A stretch of 64,000 nucleotides of DNA from Anastrepha obliqua. Its lineage: Eukaryota > Arthropoda > Insecta > Diptera > Tephritidae. Where the stretch lies: assembly GCF_027943255.1 (NCBI RefSeq), contig NC_072895.1:49636001-49700000 (forward strand), in the 5' to 3' direction. The notes beneath the pieces are model-generated. The model saw only the letters and a program-made list of their open reading frames with translations. It searched no databases and was not told where the DNA came from. The position numbers and the translations under genes are program-made. Below are positions 21,660-32,821 of the stretch, in pieces; positions within the stretch are counted from its first letter, which is position 1; each line of letters starts with the position of its first letter.

Positions 21660-24050
21660 TACATTTCTTCTTCTTCTTCTTCTTAGCTTCACAATCCGTG
21701 GTGGACCATAGCTTCATCAACAATTTTTCTCCACTTTATTCTATCCATGGCTACATCTCTCCAGTTGTGTACGTTCATTTGCTTAAGATCTGATTCGACG
21801 TCATCTAACCATCGCTTTCGTGGGCGTCTCTCTATCTTCCTCCAATTGGTGTTAAAATAAAAGCTTTCCTAGCATTTCGCTCTTTCGGTATGCGCAGTAC
21901 GTGCCCAATCCATCTAATTTCGTTGGGCTTTGATAAAACGTATTACATTTTGTCTTTGAACGATTTCTTCGATTTCATTATTGTAGCGAATGCGGTAGCT
22001 GCCATCTATTGTTGCAACCGGACCATATATTTTCCTTATGCTAAGTCTTTCGAAGCACATCAGCTGATGAATATCATTTGTTTTCAGCGTCCATATTTCT
22101 GCGCCATATGTAAGGACGGGTCGTATCAGTGCTTCGTACATTCTTATTTTTTGTGCTCTGGACAAATCTTTTGATCTAAATAGTTTTACGTTAACATAAA
22201 AGGCGTTATTTGCAGCTTGAATTCTGTCGTTAATAGCTACCGCCGAATCTTTATCTGCTGGTAGTTTAAAACCCAAGTATTTAAATTCAGTGATATTTTC
22301 GAAAACAAAATTGTTTATACTTAGGTCATCGCGTGTCGTGCTGTTGGCTAACCGAATCATGTATTTGGTTTTCTCGGTATTTACATGTAGTCCCAGAGCT
22401 TTTGCATTTTTATCAATAAATTTAAAGACGCGTGTAAGAGTGTTTCTGTCTTTAGCCATAATAAGAATATCATGAGCGTAGGCACATATCTGAAAATCAT
22501 TATTAAATAATGTTCCATTCGTGTTTATTTCTTGAACAGTCGTGTATAGCATTAAATTGAATACTAAACATGACAATGCGTCTCCTTGTTTTACTCCGGA
22601 TATGATTTCGAATGGGTCTGATAGGTTTCCTTGCACCAGTACCTTACTTGTTGTGTTCGACAATGTACAGAGAATCAAATTAATTAACTTCAAAGGTATT
22701 CCAATTTTCTGAAAGCAGTATTTTATTTGTTTTCTATTTATACTGTCAAATGCCTGTTTGAAGTCAACAAATAGGCAAAATATATCAATTTTATATTCGT
22801 AAAACTTTTCGAATATCTGGTGGACAGTAAAACCTTGATCAATCGTTGAGCGGTTGTTTCTAAAACCACATTGGTAATCGTCTAGGATGTCTTCAGCATA
22901 AATATTCAGTCTTTCAAATAGAATGTTAGTAAATACTTTATAACCTGTACTAAGTAAAGATATGCCTCTGTAATTTTGGCATTCAGTTTTATGTCCTTTT
23001 TTGTGTATAGGTACTATTATGCTTGATGCCCATCCAATGGGTATTTCATTTGAATGCCATATTTGGTTTACTAAGATGAATATTTGTTTATGTAGTTCAT
23101 GTCCACCATATTTCAGAAGTTCTGCGGGTATTCCATCTTCACCACGGCTTTTATGGTTTTTAAGTTTTCTTATAGTCAATAGTACTTCGTCAAAGCTAGG
23201 TTCTTCAACATAGATTTCGGCCGGAGGTACTACTTGTTCCTCCTTACTTGTATTATCGTAGTTTTCTTTGTTAAGTAGTTCGTGGAAATATTCTTTCCAT
23301 CTATTTATTACTTTTTGTTCTTCGCTGATTATGGAATCATCCTTTGCTTTGCATATATTTGTTCGAGGTTGAAATGTTTTAGTCTGTTTTTTGATAATCT
23401 GAGACATAGCTCTGACATTTTTGTTTCTAAAATCGCTTTCAATTTGCCGCTTCATGTATGTTTTTTTCTTTTTTTGCATTATTTTCTTAACTTCTTTTCT
23501 TTTATTTTCATAATATAATCTATTTGTACGTGTGTTTCTTTCCACATATTTTATTCTAGCTTCCTTTTTCGCATAATTAGCTGCTCCGCATTCCTCATCA
23601 TACCATTCGTTCATTTCTGATCTCTTCTCTCCAATAGTATTCTTTGCGGTTTTTATGATTGCAGCTTTCAGTTTATTCCATTGATCTTCAATATCTAATT
23701 CAGTTGAGTCATTATTTGTGCTATTTTCATTAAATAAAATGTTTTCAATCGTATCTTTGTACTTTGCTTTCATATCTTCATTATTAATAAGTTCATCTGT
23801 ATTCCACTTTAATTCTTTATAGCCTTTGTTGTCATTTATTATTGAAATTCGTTGTCGTAACTTAGCTACCACGAGTTAGTGACCTGTGTCGCAGCAAGCG
23901 CCTCTATAAGATCTCACATCTATGACCGATGTAGTACGCCTTTTGTCAGCAGGCCCGGCATTTTCCAAGTTTGAAAATGAATTCGTTTGTGCTTGAAGGC
24001 TGTACTACTGACAACTAACCCATGGGCACTCGCACTACATTTGCCCTGGA
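21660..24050 (-). mobile_element. RTE-like non-LTR retrotransposon, 5'-truncated
   Basis: From about 24040 down to 21665 the minus strand encodes the end of the endonuclease (LVVSSTAFKHKRIHFQTW, then SVIDVRSYRGA and LVVAKLRQR), the whole reverse transcriptase and the C-terminal region. It ends in a (GAA)n tail, seen on + as CTTCTTCTTCTTC at 21666. Around 23950 some 30 codons of the endonuclease are missing. After the main frame stops at 21914, a shifted frame still reads RWIGHVLRIPKERNARKAF. Confidence 0.9.
21914..23872 (-). CDS. RTE-like reverse transcriptase, 652 codons open, active site mutated
   Basis: This is the longest open frame in the window. The N terminus (1-30) is the end of the endonuclease, followed by a lysine-rich linker. 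The RT fingers/palm start near residue 240 (SRGEDGIPAELLKYGG), then PIHKKGHKTECQNYRGISLL and FVDFKQAFDSINRKQI with the first catalytic Asp at residue 370. The YADD box reads AYAHDILIMAK: residue 467 is His (codon at 22472-22474) instead of the first Asp of the pair. After the thumb (FKYLGFKLPADK) come VLTYGAEIWTLK and FERLSIRKIYGP. The frame is interrupted before its natural end at 21914. The Met start is simply the first one after the 5' damage. The enzyme should be inactive, and the open frame points to young age rather than selection. Confidence 0.9.
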   Translation of the reverse strand: MVAKLRQRISIINDNKGYKELKWNTDELINNEDMKAKYKDTIENILFNENSTNNDSTELDIEDQWNKLKAAIIKTAKNTIGEKRSEMNEWYDEECGAANYAKKEARIKYVERNTRTNRLYYENKRKEVKKIMQKKKKTYMKRQIESDFRNKNVRAMSQIIKKQTKTFQPRTNICKAKDDSIISEEQKVINRWKEYFHELLNKENYDNTSKEEQVVPPAEIYVEEPSFDEVLLTIRKLKNHKSRGEDGIPAELLKYGGHELHKQIFILVNQIWHSNEIPIGWASSIIVPIHKKGHKTECQNYRGISLLSTGYKVFTNILFERLNIYAEDILDDYQCGFRNNRSTIDQGFTVHQIFEKFYEYKIDIFCLFVDFKQAFDSINRKQIKYCFQKIGIPLKLINLILCTLSNTTSKVLVQGNLSDPFEIISGVKQGDALSCLVFNLMLYTTVQEINTNGTLFNNDFQICAYAHDILIMAKDRNTLTRVFKFIDKNAKALGLHVNTEKTKYMIRLANSTTRDDLSINNFVFENITEFKYLGFKLPADKDSAVAINDRIQAANNAFYVNVKLFRSKDLSRAQKIRMYEALIRPVLTYGAEIWTLKTNDIHQLMCFERLSIRKIYGPVATIDGSYRIRYNNEIEEIVQRQNVIRFIKAQRN

Positions 24051-24481
24051 AAAAAGCATATATTTTTTTAATAGCTGCGTATATCCCCTTTCGTTTTATG
24101 TCTAGTTTAATATCATAAAAAGGGTACAGGTATTTAAAACTAATTTTCGAAAATTCAAAAGTTTTGGGCTTTCAAACTTTAGAGGCCTTTTAAAAAGCAA
24201 ATTAAGAGAAAAATTAAAAGCTTTATTTGCAGAATTTCCATATAAAATAAACTACAGATTGCAGATATTCGTACATATGAACTTTACCTTTATTTTAAGG
24301 CTTACATTTATTATGAAATATCCTTTACCATCGCACAGTGTTGCAGCTTCGTACTGTACCATTAATTAAGAGCTGATAAACCATATAAGGGACACTTGAT
24401 CACTCAAAGGGGAAAAACTGGTAACACTGTTTTATAACTGTAACATAATTGCATTTAAATGCTTCAATTCTAGCTAATAAA

Positions 24482-24503
24482 AGGTGGCGCAAAATCAATC
24501 ACC
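24482..24503 (+). repeat. Solo mariner-like terminal repeat
   Basis: AGGTGGCGCAAAATCAATCA resembles the terminal repeats at 59601, 62189 and 63976 and the MITE end at 52004. No partner was found nearby, so it may be a relic end or chance. Confidence 0.4.
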
Positions 24504-24670
24504 CTATATGAAGATTTACAATTTTTGGAAATGGCGTCGTATGTCAATCATCTGTATCACTTGGGGACTAGTCGTAAACAAACAGAATTGTATATATAAA
24601 AACAAGGCCCTGATGGCCAAGTTAGAATATTGCTTAATGGAAAATTGCCGATATTTACAGTCAATGAAAG

Positions 24671-25288
24671 TGTACACCACATATTTATAAGTTTTGACAA
24701 TTTATTTATTTACCTTTTAATTTGAATTATTCTTTCACATAAACGCAGTTCATACTACAACAAAAACCATATAAAACAAAATTTGTACTATTATAAATTT
24801 GTAAAAATTAGGCAAATTTTCATTTAAACTTAAAATTTTTTGCTCAGAATTATTTTGAGTACGCAAATTTATAGGTCATTGAATTTTGATATTATAAAGT
24901 GCAAGTTTCCAGTAGGTCAAAAATCACACTAATTTTTTTTGTAGGAGTTCGTGTATTTTCTACATTTAACGCCTACTCAACATTTTTTTATATGGAAGAA
25001 AACCCCAGAAAAAATTGTCAAAAATCAACACAGTTTTCGAACCACTTGAAACTTTCACTTGCAGAAGTACCAAAGATCAGTGACCGATAAAGTTGCATAC
25101 GCGAAATTTTTCAAAAAATTTTGAATTACATTTTTTTTGAAAGTTTGCCTACTTGTTAAGAGTTTTGTTTAAAGTTTGAGGCTTAATTTTATACAGGTTT
25201 TTTTGTAGTATGAATATTTTTGTAACAAATAATGGAAATTACAAAGTAGATAAATAAATAGTCAAAACGTATAAATATATGGTGTACA
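24671..25288. repeat. Foldback-like element with long inverted repeats
   Basis: The two ends are inverted copies. Left TGTACACCACATATTTATAA matches right (reverse strand) TGTACACCATATATTTATAC, continuing through GTTTTGAC and ATTTATTTAT. Similarity resumes at TTCATACTACAA and AGGCAAA, so the arms reach roughly 150-190 bp each of the 618 bp. No coding frame is visible. Such long arms suggest a non-autonomous foldback element or an inverted duplication. Confidence 0.75.
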
Positions 25289-25492
25289 TTTTCTTCTGGA
25301 GCTGACTGCATATAATCTAGAAAAATTGCACGGTACTTAAGTTAAAAGTGTTTACCTAATCGTTTTTCCATTTTTCCTGAATTAAAGGGTAAATTTTTTA
25401 TGATGAAAAAAGGGGACCAAATGTGTTCTCCGGGTAGATTTTTATAATTAATATCTCGTTGGAAGGAGTATATTCTCATATAATTATAAATA

Positions 25493-25826
25493 TACACTGT
25501 TAAGCAAACTAGTCGTTTAAAATGTCATTGAACATGGAAAAATTAACATAAATTTAATTTTACTTATGTTTTACACATTTAACCCGGCATTTCATAAGAT
25601 GTACATAGTAACAATTTATATACCATTGAAAGCACCTAAATTTCTTATTTGGGGAGACATACGAAGATTTTCCATTAAATAAAAAGCCACAAAATTGCTG
25701 GCAACTATCAAACTATGCTTTAAACTACGAAAAAATTACGGTCCTAAGTCTAGATTTTTATGACTTAGCTAGACCTGCATTTTTTTTACGCCTCGAAAAT
25801 AGCAAATTATCTAAATAACACAGTGT
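25493..25826. repeat. Possible MITE with TACACTGT ends
   Basis: The left end TACACTGTTAAGCAAACTAG and the right end on the reverse strand TACACTGTGTTATTTAGATA share about 11 outer bases. The same TACACTGTGTTA start occurs in the element at 29631. Weak evidence: the repeats are short. Confidence 0.35.
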
Positions 25827-27392
25827 AATTATATTAATACGATTATTTGTCTAATATTTACTTAAAGTTAATAAAAGAAATTTTATTTCTCCATTTAAGG
25901 TTTCTTGGATACGCAAAAAAGATTACCATCTACTGACAGTGGGGTTGACGACCTACAGCAGCGACGAGCGATTTAGCGCCACACATCTCAAACATTCTGA
26001 GGTAAAATTAATAGTTTAAAAAATCAGTATTATAGTTCATGCTGAACTTTAAGTTGTAGTACATCATAGAATGGCATAACAGAATTTTGTAAAAAAAAAA
26101 TTTATTAATTAATAGAATTTATGCTCCTAAGTGCGAGAATATTGAAAGTTTGGTACCATTCAAAAACACGAAATTTTAAAATATCTTAAAAATCGGTCCA
26201 CTTTCATAATACTGAGACTATCAAATTTATATTAAGCGCAAAATTTTAAACAAGAGTGATATAGCAACTGATATGGATTCTTTTTGTTTTTTTTTTTTTT
26301 TTTTTTTTTTGGGAGTATGGAAAAATTCTTGTCACAAGTCTTTACTTCAAATTATTTTCTTGCTAAGCTTATCCCTGACTCTAAAAAGTGTGAAATTACA
26401 GAGTTTGAATTTAAATACAATATGTTTGTGGGCTATAGGTCCATCCCATATTATAGCTCTAACGATCTTAAATATATCCCTATTTCTTAGATATAATTCC
26501 TAATTTGCCCACGTTGGTTGAAGGTTTGTAATTTGAGTTCATATTTAAAATATTTTTTCATACCCAAATTGTTTAAGGGTATCTTTGTAAGTAATAGATT
26601 AGTAAGTCGTACCTTGACCTTAACCAGAGACCTCTATGTTGTGATTTTGAAAAGGTCAAGCCAAGCAGCACCAGGAGGTTTGGTGGCTCCTAAAACACTC
26701 AGGCTAAAAAGCCCATTGTATTTAAAGCTCTGGAAAAAGGGTAGATAGTCAAGGAGAGAAGGAAAAAAGTATCAGAGAAAAAGAAAGGAAAGAAGAGAAA
26801 CAGAGATAGTTGCACAGATATAGCGATCACCTGAGTCGAAGCCTGTACTCTTAAGTTATATCCAGCATAGATCGACGAAAATCTTGTGCAATATTAGAAA
26901 TGCAGCATTACTAACACTAAAGATAAAGATTTTCAACTTAGCTGATTAATTTAGCTGATAATTCATTTTCGAAGACTTTGAAGGTGCTGCAGTAATCTGA
27001 CAAATAAAAAGAGAAACGAGGTGATGTATATTTTAGAAACATAGAGAACTAAAAAAGCCTTCTATTGGCGTTGAACTGTGCTCTGTTTTCAACCCACTTT
27101 TTGTTCCAGAATAGAGTCCATGAATTGAGTTTGAACGAACTAGTGTCATTTGGTTTTAGTAGCGTTGTCGAACGAATTGTTTTTTGGAAAGGCAATTGAT
27201 TTTATTTTTCTGGAATTTACGTTAAGGCCGTAATAAGGAGACGATATGGCTTTATACATCCTCCATATCAAGCCACCAGAGTATTTTTGAAGAATTACCC
27301 TATACAATATTGCGTCATCATGGATATAGGAAACTTACCCGTTTTCGCTGAGCTTATCGTGAGCGTGACATCATATTATTAAATCTCCCATT
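25827..27392. other. Intron sequence with poly-T tract
   Basis: A poly-T run of more than 20 bases lies near 26288-26310. No coding or element signal is recognised. Frames around 26273-26748 have no family features. Confidence 0.45.
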
Positions 27393-27920
27393 TACGAGGG
27401 GCGTAACATTACTTTATGGCAAAAAATCAAAATTTCATAAAAGTACAGCTTTTAGTTGTCTTATTGTTGTTGTTGTAGCAGCATAACCATTCCGCATACA
27501 TGGACGAGGAATGCTGCTGAAGTGACAGTCCTTGGACGGATATAAATACGGGTCGTTCCGGTAATGTAGAACCGATTGTCATGAGAACGCTTTTAGTTGT
27601 CTAAGCATCCTCGCTACCACTTCGTGGAATTTAAGGAAAGTTGTTAAAGAAAAACAGACGAGGAAAACTAACCGGCGCTGTGTTGCTTCTTCACAACGTG
27701 ATAAAAAAATCCACGATAAAGGCGGTTTTAGGCGGCGACAAATGTATTTTTTTCGCACAAGGAATGAGCACTCAGAAATAAATTTTGAGATATTAATATA
27801 GGAGTGTATTGCGATAACGGAAAACTAATTTGAAAGAAAAATACGAGTATATATATTGAATCTAATTCGTGTTATTTTTTGTAATAACAGCGATAATAAC
27901 TACGTTGAACGCCCCTTGTA
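27393..27920. repeat. Possible non-autonomous mariner relic with TACGAGGGGCG ends
   Basis: The left end TACGAGGGGCGTAACATTAC and the right end on the reverse strand TACAAGGGGCGTTCAACGTA agree over the outer 12 bases with one mismatch. TACGAGGGG ends are common on insect mariners. No transposase is recognisable inside. A separate 127-bp retroposon is nested within (27462-27588). Confidence 0.5.
27462..27588 (-). mobile_element. Short retroposon with 14-bp target duplication and (CAA)n tail
   Basis: A perfect 14-bp direct repeat GCTTTTAGTTGTCT flanks it (27448-27461 and 27589-27602). On the minus strand the insert ends GCTGCTACAACAACAACAAT, a simple-repeat tail as on I-like LINEs and their SINEs. 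An internal dyad AGCAGCAT...GGAATGCTGCT lies near the tail. It could be a SINE or an extremely short LINE 3' end. A related head sequence occurs at 51371-51402. Confidence 0.8.
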
Positions 27921-28287
27921 GCTTGCTTCATTTAATTTTGGAATACTCGTATAGTCAACTTTTCGTTTTCACTTAACTTTGGCCTTATTTTTTTACAAAT
28001 TTGTAACTCACTTTCTAACTTCAGCCACATTCTAGCGATGTAGTGAACTCAATTAAAGTTCCTGAAACGATAAGACTAAATAAGTCTTCGATAACTAGGA
28101 AGGCTACAAGACAAAACTGCTTCACGCTTGGAGATTTCTCAAGAAGCCTAACCGAACAATGCTTTCTGTAGATTGGTCTTACCAGTAATTGCCTTCAGCT
28201 GGTCTTTAATATCCCTAACTAAAAAAAAGGAAAAGGAGCAGCTCGTACAAATCATCTAACAGAAGTGTACGCACCAATTATTAGGTA
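27921..28287. other. Intron sequence, no gene seen
   Basis: No recognisable signal. Confidence 0.4.
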
Positions 28288-28503
28288 GAAAGGTGGCTGG
28301 GTCATGTCGTCCAAATGGATACAAACGCTCCTGCTCCGTAAGTATTTGATGCGTTACCAGCTGGTGGTAGCAGAGGAAGAGGAAGGCCTCCCCTGCGTTG
28401 GAAAGATCAGGTGAAGAAGGACTTGGTTTCACTTTGTATGTTTAACTGGCTTTGGTGAACTCGATCGAAATCGCATAAGCGGTTATCACGCTAAGAAGAA
28501 AAA
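28288..28503 (+). mobile_element. RTE-like retrotransposon 3' end fragment
   Basis: It reads RWLGHVVQMDTNAPAP, then VFDALPAGGSRGRGRPPLRW and KDQVKKDLVSL, nearly the same as the copy at 18730-19179. A frameshift follows and it ends CGCTAAGAAGAAAAAA, the family tail. It is 5'-truncated to about 215 bp. A stop codon interrupts it after the Pro-Ala-Pro. Confidence 0.85.
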
Positions 28504-29630
28504 AGTGAAAAGTACTACACTGGCACTTCTAAAGTATCACTAAAGCGCCGTTTTGATACCATTGTGAGACCTACAACAGGAAGATATCTACAGCCAACCA
28601 GAATTGTTAATGTAATGCAGAAGATTAATGGTATTTAGGTTGGCGTACTACCCCAGGATGTTTCGCCAATTATTACTGATATTTATTTTAAATCAAGTAG
28701 GCTGATAGGCTCTACAGTTAGATAACAGTAGTTTCTCTCCATACGTACATTCATATGGAATGGTAAAATCCGAAGTTTTGGCATATGGAGTTTTTTTTTT
28801 CAATAAACGCAAAAGTTTTCATGCCAATTGTTTTCGCTTATTTCTTATGAAAATGTAGTTCATACTACAACAAATGCAGTACATTTTAAAGTTTCACACT
28901 TTGAAAACCATTCCTTAGTTTTCGAAAAAATTGTATCGGAGAATATAAAACCTTTTTGCTGGTATGCAGTTTTATAAATCATTTAATTCTCATTCAATGC
29001 ATTTTATTAGAGCAACTTTTAAGTAACTGAAAATCGTCCTTCATTTTTTGTTTGTTTTTGTTTTTTTGCTGCTGGTCTTATACTTAAAAGTATTCTGCAG
29101 TACAACACTTGAATGGTTGAGGGTAACAAAATCGACAGGCACTCACTAGAAAAATTATTTAATAAAAATCAAAGTAAATTTTTAGAGACTTACGATTTAG
29201 AATTAAATGAGCTATAAAAATGGGTACCTGAAGAGGATTTTTGGTAATAAAAGGTATGAAGTTCTGATAAAAATTTTTGCGAATATTTTTTTTGATTTTG
29301 GTACACTTTGCCATTTGCTTCTTCTTATATTACTTTCATTATATTAAAGACTTCTTTTCATGAAATTATTTAACAATTAAAAAAAAAAAAAAAAAAACAT
29401 ATGGCGTGAAAAACTTTAGGAATATTGTAAAAAATATTACTTTGGCATAACATGTTTGACCGACTGTATATAGCAGAGCTGCTGCATTTTAACTACAATT
29501 TAAAAAAATGTCATAGTATTTGGTATTTAAAAATGTCAGTTCAAAACCTTTCGGAACACGAACATGCACTACTATGGCTTATACACGAGACGATACACTC
29601 TACTTATGTATTTATTTAAAAAAAAAAACA
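28504..29630. other. AT-rich intron sequence, possibly old repeats
   Basis: GTAGTTCATACTACAACAAA at about 28856 resembles the arm of the foldback element at 24671-25288, so a decayed relative may lie here. An 18-A run is at 29380-29397. No coding signal. Confidence 0.35.
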
Positions 29631-30805
29631 TACACTGTGTTACATAATTATGCACAGGGAATGATTGAAAAGCTTTGAAACTTTAAAATTTATATATTTC
29701 TTTTTTAAATTATTTACAAAAAAAGGTTGAAATCTGCAAATTTTCATCAAAATCTCACATTTTTAATGAGAACTTTTAAAAAAACGTTACGTATCCAATT
29801 TTGTCTCCCATGAAGTTTTAAACAAAGTGAAACTTTGAGCAAAGGGTTTTCCGATAAGCGGTGTTATTTTGATATTCAAAGAAAAATGCTATTTTTTAAT
29901 CGGATGATCGAATGTTTATTTTATTATTAGGAGGAAGGTATGCCGTTAATGTTGGAAAATAACATCAGGCAAATGACCACCACGACCAGGCTTACAGGGC
30001 AATATCATTTTCATGAAATTTTTCATGACCGAATTGCAAAATAGCTGCCCTATGCCCTCGATAGTCTCACGAATTCCATCTTTGAGGCTTAAATCAACCC
30101 TGACCTGCTGGCGTAGACCTTCTCTTTCACGTGGCCCCACAGAAAAAAGTCACAAAGTGTTAAACCACAAGATCTCGGTGGCCAATTGTGATCACCTCTT
30201 CGAGAGATAACACGATCCGGAAACTTTTCCCGTCAAAGATCAATGGTTTCGTTGCTTGTGGGGAACGTAGCGCCGCTTTGGTCAAAAAATAAACGTTGTC
30301 CAGATTAATATCATCCAATTTCGGCCATAAAAAATTATTAATCATCTCTCGATAGCGCAATCCATTCATTCATAACACCTGTTATTGGAAAAAACCTTTA
30401 TCTCAAGAAGCGCATTGAGTTTTGCGCATGTTTTTCCCTGGCGGTCTGGAGCTGTTTTATATGGAAGAAAACATCCAACACCGTCAGAAATAAAAATGCC
30501 AAAAATCAAGGTGAAATTGGAGACAATCGGACTTTCTTATTATTAGCTATTGTAGAACTGGATTGGATATAAAATAACATACTCAAAAATTTTCAGAAAA
30601 TTCTGATTAAACAGTTTGGAATTTCAGTTAAAATTTCTTGATTTTTTTTTTAATTTGCACAAAATTTAAAACTTAGATTTTTGGGGTTTCTGTAAGAGAA
30701 CGAACCATATTTTGAATGGAAAAATTATTAGATTTAAACAAGAAACAAATAAATTGCGAAAACTTGTCAAAAAATCCCTGTGTTGTAGTTATTTAACTCA
30801 GTGTA
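29631..30805 (-). mobile_element. DD41D mariner-like element with TACACTG ends
   Basis: The left end TACACTGTGTTACATAATTA and the right end (reverse strand) TACACTGAGTTAAATAACTA continue to CACAGGG on both sides, giving inverted repeats of about 30 bp. The terminal TA of each could be the target duplication. At 1.17 kb, with the remnant transposase inside, this is a shrunken member of the family. Confidence 0.75.
29946..30369 (-). pseudogene. DD41D mariner-like transposase, C-terminal half, decayed
   Basis: On the minus strand, MNGLRYREMINNFLWPKLDD fits the block VNGERYREMI before the second Asp. The second-Asp block is reduced to NVYFLTKAALRSPQATKPLI, with QQD lost. After a frameshift come a decayed SCDLTPLD-like segment, then REGLRQQVRVDLSLKDGIRE and the end PGRGGHLPDVIFQH. 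N-terminal and first-Asp segments are missing. Confidence 0.75.
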
Positions 30806-31736
30806 TTTAACACAAAAATTTTTGCATGCAATATGTATAACGGTAAATGCAAGGCCATGCCACCGGATTTACGTATACGTGTAACACTTGCCACACACAA
30901 GAATTCGTGAGTGATGCGCAATTGCGTCACGAATGCAATGAATGTTGCATTGCACATGTGGTCAACATCATCGGTCGCGCCGCTGAAACGTGACTGTCAT
31001 GAAGAAAAAGCGCACACAAAATATCAAACACGCAAGTGACCTTAAGCTATTAAAAACAAAAAACACAACAACAACAACAGCGTAATACCAAAACAGCATC
31101 AGCAATCAGGCATCACAAATGCGACAAGCCGCATAAATATATTTGCGACGGTTGGTATGGTGTGCATGTGCGACAATTCACAGCGCATTGACACTTTGTT
31201 GCGGAAATGCCAGCTGAATCCACAAAAAGAAGGTTTACACAACCGAAAAGCAAAACAAAAAATAGTGCCTGGAAAACGCGGCGAATTTATAGTGCGCTGA
31301 AAAATCGTTAAGTTCTATGAAAATAATATTTTTTTTACAACTTCGAAATTTTTTACTTTTTTTTAACGTTGTACCAAAGAGAAACTTGTGGCGCTAGTTT
31401 TTCAATTATTTTGTTATTTTTCTTTGTTGCTTTGCTTTATAGCCTCTGATGCCAGCAAAGTGCATTAGATTGTTAGATTCTTGCATGATTTGCTTCACAT
31501 AAAAATCTACTGCCATTGATTGTGCAACTTTTTATCTACGAATACATACATATTTACAATTACGTACATATTTTTACCATTTTTCACACTTGCCTGTAAC
31601 TTTCTTGCTTCCTTTCATGCCTGAATCAACACGCCGCAATCGGAAACTTTTGCCAACATCAACGCCAACGCCAACACTGTACTTCTTCGCACTTATGCCC
31701 GATTGTCCAATTCAATCGTGTTGTGGCATGCCACAG
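30806..31736 (+). other. Intron end upstream of dpr exon, single-copy-looking
   Basis: No element is recognised. The stretch 30830-31300 is less AT-rich (CGTGAGTGATGCGCAATTGC near 30906), with CA/AAC-rich parts typical of fly regulatory or intron DNA. The last part leads into the 3' splice site CATGCCACAG at 31727-31736, which has only a modest pyrimidine tract. Confidence 0.5.
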
Positions 31737-31845
31737 GATTGGACGCTGCAAATAAAATTCGTGCAACTACGTGATGCTGGCGTCTACGAGTGCCAAGTGT
31801 CAACCCATCCGCCCACATCAATATTTTTGCATTTGAATGTTGTCG
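31737..31845 (+). CDS. dpr family gene, exon: end of Ig domain 1
   Basis: This exon encodes 36 codons plus one base. The product DWTLQIKFVQLRDAGVYECQ, then VSTHPPTSIFLHLNVV, is the second half of the first V-type Ig domain of Dpr proteins: the W-T-L strand, the DxGxYxC motif with the disulphide Cys, and the final strand. Dpr proteins are neuronal cell-surface Ig proteins that bind DIP partners and guide synaptic matching. The acceptor is CCACAG|GAT and the donor is GTCG|GTGAGT. It ends in phase 1, and its last G combines with AA of the next exon to give Glu. The preceding exon with the first Ig1 half is not in the window. The family is near certain; which of the roughly 20 paralogs is not (dpr13-like is a guess). 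Confidence 0.93.
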
Positions 31846-32821
31846 GTGAGTATCGCCTGTCTATAACGAAATATGTGCATGTATGCGTGTATTGATGAGT
31901 GTGTGCACAAATTGATTGCATCAAATTTAGCTGATTGTCTGCTCTATTGCTCTGCTCCTGCTGCTACTTCGTAGTGCGTGAAGAACAACTATTTGAGATT
32001 TGTGGCAGGCCAAGGGAAATCATGGGGAGAGAAACCAGCAGCACGTACCATCGGTAGATGTATGAGTATGCTATAGCAGGCGCTTGTGAATTTAGCTAAA
32101 TAAATCTACGGCAAAGAAATTGCACTCAAACTAAGTCAGTACCAGCGAGTGGATACCCCAGCTAGAGCGAAAATCAATAGGGAGTCGCCAGATTGGCGAT
32201 GCTATATAATACTTAATAAATAAGTTCTCTGCTGAGTACGAATGTGAAACGTTTATTTTTTATTACAGCGTCAATGGCGCTGCTGTCCGGTGGTGGCAGA
32301 TGAACATTTTTTATGAAGATTTATTATTGAATACGAACTTTTATACAAGTCAATTGAATAATTGAGTCGAAAGTTTGGATAAAAGCTTCAGCGATTTAAT
32401 TTGGTATGCAACTTTAATGCAATAAATATTTAATATATGAATTTAAGCTTAATAGGAGTACAGAGTTGAATATCAAAAGAGCTCTAGAAAAATATATATT
32501 AAACTAACCGGTGGCGGCTGCATTAACCAATTGTGCTTTTGCCTGACTCTCATTTAATTCTTATCTGTTTCAAAACCCATTGTGGAAAGGATAGAACAAG
32601 ATATTTTTTAATAGCGGAAGAAGGAATTAATTTAATTTCTATATAGATGATTTCAAGCTAGTCGATTAGCTTGAGTATGGAGTTCTTTCAAAGGAATTAC
32701 GTTTCAACTATCGGTTCGACTATTAGACAATTGTGACGTCTATTAGTCAGAAGTTAGAGCCATAAAATCAGTGGCTACATATTTAAATACGCATGCCGTA
32801 ACAAAAACTACTATAAATATG
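31846..32821. other. Start of the 23.2-kb dpr intron, no gene seen
   Basis: The donor GTGAGTATC opens an intron running to 55084. This first kilobase has no recognised elements. Confidence 0.5.

Noticed and set aside
22001..23518. Several plus-strand frames opposite the RTE ORF.
   Set aside because: They are antisense shadows of the 652-codon reverse transcriptase frame.
28740..29470. Possible second foldback element related to 24671-25288.
   Set aside because: Only one 20-base block matches and the candidate ends are mostly poly-T; left as a note.
31590..31736. Open frame upstream of and in frame with the 31737 exon, starting with a Met.
   Set aside because: It does not resemble Dpr sequence. 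The Dpr homology starts exactly after a splice acceptor, so the upstream frame is intron.
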